A DNA stretch of 64,000 bases, from NCBI RefSeq assembly GCF_050875635.1, contig NZ_JBPAOH010000017.1, forward strand, positions 18,109-82,108, given 5' to 3'. Below, piece by piece: positions 58,750 to 64,000 of the stretch; position 1 is the stretch's first letter, and each line of letters opens with the position of its first letter. This DNA is from Hassallia sp050875635 (GTDB lineage Bacteria; Cyanobacteriota; Cyanobacteriia; Cyanobacteriales; Nostocaceae). Below the pieces are notes generated by a model. It had not been told where the DNA came from. It did not search any database and saw only the letters and a program-made list of their open reading frames with translations. The position numbers and the translations under genes were made by a program.

Positions 58750-59475
58750 TTACTTATAGTTAACAATTCGGGCGAAACCCGCAGCTTCTAAACTTGCTCC
58801 TCCCACCAAAGCACCATCAATTTCCGGTTGAGCCATAATTTCGTCAATGTTATTTGGCTTGACCGAACCGCCATATTGAATTGGAACATTGGGATTTGTC
58901 AACTGACTGCGAATTAAACCAATTACGCGATTAGCTTCTTTTGTTTCGCAAGTGTCACCAGTACCGATCGCCCAAATCGGTTCGTAAGCAATCACCAAGT
59001 TAGTTTGGTCAACATCTACCAAGTCTTTTTCTAGCTGAGTGCTAATCAGAAATTCGGTTTCTCCTGCATCTCGTTGTTGCTTAGTTTCACCTACACACAA
59101 AATTGGCGTAAGACCGTACTTTTGAGCTGCTTTGAGACGCAAGTTGACGGTAGTATCCGTTTCCCCAAAGTATTGTCGGCGTTCGCTATGACCGACAATT
59201 ACATAACGCACGCCAATTTCTGTGAGCATGGGACCGGAGATTTCACCGGTATATGCTCCGCTTTCTTCCCAGTGGACATTTTGCGCTCCTAGCTGTACAA
59301 GACTTCCATGCAGATTCTTGGACAAAGCGCTTAAGTCTGTGAACGGTACACATAAAACGACTTCTCGCTCGTCGGGTGTTTGTTGTAACGTGGGCAGAAA
59401 TCCTTCTAAAAATTCTTGGGATTCTGCTTGAGTTTTGAACATTTTCCAGTTGCCGGCAATAACTATTTTTCGCAC
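58750..59475 (-). CDS. tpiA: Triosephosphate isomerase
   Basis: Glycolysis and Calvin-cycle enzyme interconverting dihydroxyacetone phosphate and glyceraldehyde 3-phosphate. The preferred start is the GTG at 59475, giving MRKIVIAGNWKM at the N-terminus as in other family members and a 241-residue product; an ATG at 59523 would add 16 hydrophobic residues not expected in the family. Catalytic Lys is in GNWKM, His in VGHSERR and Glu in AYEPIWAIGTG; the phosphate loop is YGGSVKPNN and ALVGGAS. All are intact. Confidence 0.95.
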   Translation of the reverse strand: MRKIVIAGNWKMFKTQAESQEFLEGFLPTLQQTPDEREVVLCVPFTDLSALSKNLHGSLVQLGAQNVHWEESGAYTGEISGPMLTEIGVRYVIVGHSERRQYFGETDTTVNLRLKAAQKYGLTPILCVGETKQQRDAGETEFLISTQLEKDLVDVDQTNLVIAYEPIWAIGTGDTCETKEANRVIGLIRSQLTNPNVPIQYGGSVKPNNIDEIMAQPEIDGALVGGASLEAAGFARIVNYK

Positions 59476-60081
59476 AGGTAATTTTGTCAAGAATAATAAC
59501 GCTACTCTAGATGCATTTTTCAATGTACTACTTTATGGCACAGGTGTTTAAATCACATATGACGCAGCTTTGGATACGCGGTTGCATGTTATACAAGTTA
59601 TACATTAGACTTCTTGCAGAAGTAAGGGAAAGGGGAGGCAGTGCGGTCTTGGGGTCTCCCCAAGTGGAGCATCTGCCGTGAAAGGGGTAGAAAAAAGCTT
59701 TTCACAACAGTCTAAAAAGGACTTTTGCTCATAGGTCTAAGCTGTTCCACATTTAACGCAGCATAAAGTGGGGGGACCAGATGCCCACCCCACAAAAGTT
59801 TGAGAAAATTAAATAAAGCAAATTAAATTACGATGAGGAAGAACAAGAGAGAGTTTTTGAGCTAATTAGTTTTTGTTTAGCGAGTTTATGTCATCGCTGT
59901 GTTGTGCGATCGCCACATATCAAAGCGCGTTGGCGTAGCCCGCCGCAGGCATCGCCTAAATCCGCAATATCCCAAATAGCTAACTGACAGATCGCCGAAA
60001 AGCGAAGATGTAGCATTTTTTTCTAATCAGTTAAGATAATCTTCATCAATCTTCTTTCCTTTTACCCTTCTCCTTGGAATT
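59476..60081. other. Intergenic region upstream of the LRR-Roc gene
   Basis: About 600 nt without a gene. CTTGGGG and CCCCAAG form a hairpin at 59653-59669 within a dispersed cyanobacterial repeat (GCGGTCTTGGGGTCTCCCC), and TTGGCGTAGCCCGCCGCAGG at 59929-59948 is another dispersed motif. HIP1 sites lie at 59908 and nearby. Confidence 0.45.
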
Positions 60082-62931
60082 ATGACGCAGGATGAGTTAT
60101 TGGTACTGATAGATCGCGCAGTGGCTGAGGGTTGGCGAGAGTTAGACTTGTCGGGGCAAGAGTTGACTGAGTTACCTGTAGAAATTGGTAAATTGAAGCA
60201 GCTTGAGTCTTTGATTTTGGGAAAGAAGATTGAAGGTTATGAAATCGTAGAAAACCGCTATCTCGAAAAGGTTTCGAGCAACAATTTAAAAACGCTTCCA
60301 CTCGAACTATTGGATTTGCCTAATTTGCGTAAGTTGGATATTAGTGGCAATCCTTTAGAGAGCATTCCCGATGTGGTAACGCAAATACTACATTTAGAGG
60401 AACTTATCTTAATTCGAGTAGAGCTAACCGAGATTCCAGAGGCGATCGCACAATTAACCAATCTGAGGGAGCTTGTCCTCAGTTTAAATCAAATAATCCA
60501 GATTCCAGAGGCAATCGCTAAATTAACCAATCTGACGCAGCTTGACCTCCGTAACAACAAAATAACCGAGATTCCAGAGGCGATCGCACAATTAACCAAT
60601 CTGAGGGAGCTTCACCTTAGTGGCAACAAAATAACCCAGATTCCAGAGGCGATCGCACAATTAACCAATCTGACGCAGCTTGACCTCAGATCCAACCAAA
60701 TAACCGAGATTCCAGAGGCGATCGCTAAATTAACCAATCTCAGGGAGCTTCACCTCCGTAGCAACCAAATAACCCAGATTCCAGAGGCGATCACTAAATT
60801 AAACAATCTCAGGGAGCTTCACCTCCGTAGCAACCAAATAACCCAGATTCCAGAGGCGATCACTAAATTAAACAATCTGACGCAGCTTGACCTTAGTGGC
60901 AACCAAATAACCGAGATTCCAGAGCCGATCGCTAAATTAACCAATCTGACGCTGCTTGTCCTCAATGACAACCAAATAACTCAGATTCCAGAGGCGATCG
61001 CTAATTTAATTAATCTGAGGGTGCTTGACCTTGGTGACAACCAAATAACCGAGATTCCAGAGCCGATCGCTAAATTAACCAATCTGACGCAGCTTGACCT
61101 CAGTTGCAACCAAATAACCGAGATTCCAGAGGCGTTCGCTAAATTAACCAATCTGACGCAGCTTGTCCTCAGTCGCAACCAAATAACCGAGATTCCAGAG
61201 GATCTCGCTAATTTAACCAATCTGACGCAGCTTGACCTTTGTGACAACCAAATTACCCAGATTCCATTAGAAATTCTTAATTCAAAAGATGCAAAAGAGA
61301 TTTTTAATTACTGGAGGCAAATTAGCATAAGTGAAACTCGACCATTACACGAAGCCAAACTTTTACTCATCGGACAAGGCAGCGTCGGCAAAACATCCCT
61401 CATCAAGCGACTAATCCGCGATAAATATGATAAAAATCAACCCCAAACCGACGGACTCAATGTAGAAAGTTGGAACGTGCAGGTCAATAGCAAAGACATC
61501 CGCTTGAATGTCTGGGACTTTGGCGGACAGGAAATTTATCATGCTACCCATCAGTTTTTTCTGACTAAGCGCAGCCTCTATCTCCTCGTTTGTAATTGTC
61601 GCACCAGCGAAGAAGAAAACCGCATCGAATATTGGCTGAAACTAATCGAAAGCTTCGGCGGAAAGTCCCCCGTAATTATCGTTGGCAACAAAAAAGACGA
61701 ACAACCCCTCGATATCAACCGCAAAGCATTACGCGAAAAATATCCTAACATCCAAGCGATTATCGAAACCTCCTGCCAAGACAATATCGGCATTGATGAA
61801 CTTCGCACCGCTATTTTGCAGCAAATCGCCAACCTCAAAGAAGTCTACGACCTTCTACCCCTGACATGGTTTGAGGTTAAACAACAACTCGAATCCATGA
61901 CTGAAGACTTCATCAGCTACAACCGCTACATCGGCATCTGCCACCAAAAAGAGATTCCCGAAGAACAAAACCAAGAGCAACTAATCGACTTGCTGCATCG
62001 ACTAGGCTTAGTTCTCAATTTCCGCGATCATCCCATCCTTAAAGATACTAACGTTCTCAAACCCAACTGGGTGACAGAAGGCATTTACGCGCTCCTGAGC
62101 GATGAAAACCTCAAAACTCAAACCAAAGGCATTTTCACCCCCGCCGATCTCATCCGCATCCTTAATCCAGAGCGATACCCCACCAAGCGTCACCGCTATC
62201 TGATCGGGCTGATGAAAGAATTTGAGCTTTGCTTTGCACTAGAATGTTACCCACCACAATTTCTGATTGCGGGACTTCTGCCCAAAGACCAACCAAACGA
62301 AACAAAACTCCACGGCGAAACCCTGGAATTTCAATACCATTACAAAGTTCTCCCCGAAAGCATCATTTCCCGCTTCATCGTCATCAGCCACGAAAAAATT
62401 CATAATCAAATCTATTGGCGCAGTGGCGTAATGCTGCAACATCAAGAAAACAACGAAATCTACAACATCGCTCGGATCAAAGCCGATCCCGAAGACAAAA
62501 AAATCTTCATCACCATTAGCGGACGCAAAGAAACCCGCCGCTTATTTCTCGGCATTATCCGCGATGTCTTCCAAAAAATCCACAAAAGTCTTCCCAATCT
62601 CGAAATCACCGAATGGGTTCCCGTCCCCAACTATCCCAAACACGATCCGCTCAAATACTCAGAACTACTCGGACTAGAAGCGATGGGAGAAACCCATAAA
62701 GTTATTGGTGAACTCAAGCTCAAACTCGATTTGCGTCAACTTTTAGATGGTTACGAAGACATTGGAATACGTCAAAGAAAACAGACCGACTTAGATGTAG
62801 AAGTCTTAGAAGATAGTCCTTACAATATTTCCGTTAACATTAATGATCGTCGCCGTTCTAAAACCTTTAACCAACATGGAGAAGGCGATAATTTTGGAGG
62901 CGATCGGGTCGAAGGCGATAAAATAGGATGA
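60082..62931 (+). CDS. LRR-Roc-COR (ROCO family) GTPase
   Basis: A 949-residue ROCO protein. Residues about 79-400 contain fourteen 23-residue leucine-rich repeats (LTNLTQLDLSGNQITEIPE), near-identical at DNA level. The Roc GTPase follows: P-loop GQGSVGKTS (431-439), switch WDFGGQE (478-484), GNKKD (535-539) and ETSCQDN (562-568). The COR dimerisation domain covers about 595-790. The C-terminus ends with Gly-Asp-rich HGEGDNFGGDRVEGDKIG, shared in style with the small protein at 63146. Bacterial ROCO proteins cycle between monomer and dimer on nucleotide binding; the cellular role is unknown. No kinase domain is attached. ATGA overlaps the next, damaged gene. Confidence 0.93.
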   Translation: MTQDELLVLIDRAVAEGWRELDLSGQELTELPVEIGKLKQLESLILGKKIEGYEIVENRYLEKVSSNNLKTLPLELLDLPNLRKLDISGNPLESIPDVVTQILHLEELILIRVELTEIPEAIAQLTNLRELVLSLNQIIQIPEAIAKLTNLTQLDLRNNKITEIPEAIAQLTNLRELHLSGNKITQIPEAIAQLTNLTQLDLRSNQITEIPEAIAKLTNLRELHLRSNQITQIPEAITKLNNLRELHLRSNQITQIPEAITKLNNLTQLDLSGNQITEIPEPIAKLTNLTLLVLNDNQITQIPEAIANLINLRVLDLGDNQITEIPEPIAKLTNLTQLDLSCNQITEIPEAFAKLTNLTQLVLSRNQITEIPEDLANLTNLTQLDLCDNQITQIPLEILNSKDAKEIFNYWRQISISETRPLHEAKLLLIGQGSVGKTSLIKRLIRDKYDKNQPQTDGLNVESWNVQVNSKDIRLNVWDFGGQEIYHATHQFFLTKRSLYLLVCNCRTSEEENRIEYWLKLIESFGGKSPVIIVGNKKDEQPLDINRKALREKYPNIQAIIETSCQDNIGIDELRTAILQQIANLKEVYDLLPLTWFEVKQQLESMTEDFISYNRYIGICHQKEIPEEQNQEQLIDLLHRLGLVLNFRDHPILKDTNVLKPNWVTEGIYALLSDENLKTQTKGIFTPADLIRILNPERYPTKRHRYLIGLMKEFELCFALECYPPQFLIAGLLPKDQPNETKLHGETLEFQYHYKVLPESIISRFIVISHEKIHNQIYWRSGVMLQHQENNEIYNIARIKADPEDKKIFITISGRKETRRLFLGIIRDVFQKIHKSLPNLEITEWVPVPNYPKHDPLKYSELLGLEAMGETHKVIGELKLKLDLRQLLDGYEDIGIRQRKQTDLDVEVLEDSPYNISVNINDRRRSKTFNQHGEGDNFGGDRVEGDKIG
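60352..61268 (+). repeat. 69-nt tandem repeats encoding the LRRs
   Basis: Units of 69 nt with a nearly constant segment (ATTCCAGAGGCGATCGC) carrying a HIP1 octamer at the Glu-Ala-Ile-Ala codons in many units. Third-codon identity between units points to recent expansion or gene conversion. Confidence 0.85.
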
Positions 62932-63140
62932 AGTTACCCAACTTTGAATTAGCGTTTATCGATCGCAACAAACTGTGGAACGAACTGCAAGCCTTATACC
63001 AATTTGAAAAAAGAATGCGACAGATGGGTAGTAGGGGCACGGCACTGCCGTGCCCCTACGAAGAATTTATGTGTCGCAAACATTATTTAAATTGGTATTA
63101 CCAGCCCATCAACTCCTTAAACTCTATTACAAACCCCTAA
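62928..63140 (+). pseudogene. Damaged small gene interrupted by a palindromic element
   Basis: The frame starts at an ATG overlapping the ROCO stop (ATGA) and encodes MKLPNFELAFIDRNKLWNEL, which looks like the start of a DUF6883-type or similar small protein. After about 34 codons it runs into a perfect 14-bp-arm palindrome (63031-63059) and continues with unrelated sequence for 70 residues in all. I read it as a gene truncated by element insertion. A genuine short protein remains possible. Confidence 0.45.
63031..63059. repeat. GTAGGGGCACGGCA perfect palindrome
   Basis: Arms GTAGGGGCACGGCA (63031-63044) and TGCCGTGCCCCTAC (63046-63059) around one base. This is a familiar dispersed cyanobacterial palindrome, here placed inside a reading frame. 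Confidence 0.75.
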
Positions 63141-63145
63141 AAACT

Positions 63146-63610
63146 ATGTCTAACAACATCCATCAATACGGCAAAGGCGATAACGTTGCAGGTGATAAAA
63201 TCCAAGGTGATAAAATCCAAGGTGATAAAAACCAAAATGACTTCAAACACGCAACTATTGGATTTGTCGCTCAAAACGAAGCCCAAGCCACAGTAAGCAA
63301 CCTTAATCAAACAAGCGGTGCAAGCGTAGCAGAACTAATGCAAATCATCAGCACCATGCGCCAAACTGCCGCCCAATTTCCACCAGAAATCCGCGACGAC
63401 ATCACCATTGATCTTGATGATATAGAAGTAGAAATTAAAAAGCCAGAAAAAGAACGCAATTTACCCAAACTTAAAAAGCGTCTACTAGCTGCAATAGCTG
63501 CTGGTACTCTAGTCGCTGCCCCGATCGCAGGTATGACAGACTTTGCAAACAATGCTCTGGAATTAGGTCAGAAAGTAGGCATAGAACTAAAGCTTCCCCC
63601 TGTTAAATAG
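63146..63610 (+). CDS. Small protein with N-terminal Gly-Asp repeat and C-terminal hydrophobic helix
   Basis: A 154-residue protein from the ATG at 63146 (MSNNIHQYGKGDNVAGD). The N-terminus carries a 5-residue repeat (IQGDK, three copies) after GKGDNVAGDK, the same motif type found at the C-terminus of the ROCO protein upstream. The middle (about 55-110) is helical with ASVAELMQIISTMRQTAAQF and a stretch of acidic residues (DDITIDLDDIEVEI). A hydrophobic segment (LLAAIAAGTLVAAPIAG, about 116-132) may insert in a membrane. Function not recognised. The shared motif suggests that the two proteins associate. Confidence 0.65.
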   Translation: MSNNIHQYGKGDNVAGDKIQGDKIQGDKNQNDFKHATIGFVAQNEAQATVSNLNQTSGASVAELMQIISTMRQTAAQFPPEIRDDITIDLDDIEVEIKKPEKERNLPKLKKRLLAAIAAGTLVAAPIAGMTDFANNALELGQKVGIELKLPPVK

Positions 63611-63648
63611 ACATCTCCATAAATTAATTATGCGTTGCCCGAAACCCT

Positions 63649-63678
63649 TGTAGAGACGCGATATATCGCGTCTCTACA
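63649..63678. repeat. GTAGAGACG palindrome, copy 5 (perfect)
   Basis: A 30-nt perfect palindrome without a loop, arms TGTAGAGACGCGATA and TATCGCGTCTCTACA, 39 nt after the 63146 gene; it may act as its terminator structure. Confidence 0.7.
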
Positions 63679-63846
63679 TTGTTTTCCAAAGAGGTCTAAT
63701 AGACTTTTCTAACTCCAGAGGCGATCGCACAAGCTTCACAGCTATTAAACAACAAACAAGCGATCGGTTTGCATCAATAACTTTTAGGCGATCGCATAGC
63801 TTGAAATGATGCCCGCTTTTGATTTGATGAAAATTGAACTACTGAA

Positions 63847-64000
63847 GCGGTCTTTGAGTTCACCGGAGCGGTTTCCGAGTTCACCGGAGCGGTCTTTGAG
63901 TTCACCGGAGCGGTCTTTGAGTTCACCGGAGCGGTCTTTGAGTTCACCGGAGCGGTCTTTGAGTTCACCGGAGCGGTCTTTGAGTTCACCGGAGCGGTCT
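63847..64000. repeat. 21-nt minisatellite at the right edge
   Basis: At least seven copies of GAGTTCACCGGAGCGGTCTTT, running out of the window. On the minus strand the frame reads a 7-residue repeat (NSKTAPV) and ends at 63774; whether this is the end of a real gene entering from the right cannot be decided here. The region 63611-63846 holds only the palindrome and HIP1 sites. Confidence 0.85.

Noticed and set aside
60352..61268. CRISPR array
   Set aside because: The regular 69-nt repeats encode leucine-rich repeats in frame, have no unique spacers and no cas genes.

Overview
The window comes from a cyanobacterium, most likely a filamentous Nostocales-type organism; the genus cannot be told from the sequence. 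Evidence: a phycobilisome core gene (apcD), dense HIP1 octamers (GCGATCGC), long arrays of short tandem heptamers (CAATGCC, GGGCAAT and similar) of the kind seen in heterocystous cyanobacteria, and cyanobacterial families such as XisH/XisI, DUF3038/DUF4335 and a CyaC-like kinase/cyclase. No prophage, integrase, rRNA or CRISPR array is visible.

Layout. 1-7.7 kb: 3' truncated asnS, small conserved proteins, an anti-sigma-type ATPase, rlmD divergent from apcD, a DUF2887/Rpn-like nuclease and a Fic/Doc toxin-antitoxin pair. 7.9-14.4 kb: purL and purF, a dipeptide-type permease and apt. 14.9-22.3 kb: a DUF3038-DUF4335 pair, an FHA-fused class A penicillin-binding protein, a repetitive secreted protein, lspA and bioY. 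23.0-27.5 kb: pstS-pstC-pstA-pstB behind a textbook PHO box, then tRNA-Gly. 27.5-32.8 kb: a TonB-like protein and a 1216-residue REC-GAF-GAF-kinase-REC-cyclase. 33-45 kb: long gene-poor stretches with scattered metabolic genes (GNAT, hisC, an esterase, two tandem glutathione reductase paralogues). 42.5-50.5 kb: an accessory island with two STAND NTPases, an MGME1-like nuclease and two tandem xisH-xisI pairs. 50.6-53.3 kb: a Ro60 orthologue (rsr, TROVE plus vWA) with five tRNA-mimic Y RNA genes, four in tandem upstream and one downstream, all on the minus strand behind a consensus promoter. 53.6-59.5 kb: a membrane protein, a secreted hydrolase, a band-7 protein, folP and tpiA. 60-64 kb: an LRR-Roc-COR protein with a small partner that shares its terminal Gly-Asp motif, a broken gene between them, and a 21-nt minisatellite at the right edge.

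The most striking system is the Rsr/Y RNA locus. Five non-identical Y RNAs share a Ro-binding core (consensus CGAAGAA..GAGGGTTATCG), each inserted in a tRNA-like shell. Three carry an encoded 3' ACCA, two have a broken T stem, and one lacks a D arm. Together with the STAND proteins and XisHI pairs next door this makes 42-54 kb the most accessory-looking and interesting part of the window.

A second theme is repeat invasion. The same G-rich/C-rich low-complexity repeat found between genes has entered purL and the kinase/cyclase gene in frame, a 14-bp palindrome interrupts a gene at 63.0 kb, and several palindrome families (GTAGAGACG, hairpin-GGCTATAC-hairpin) recur across the window.
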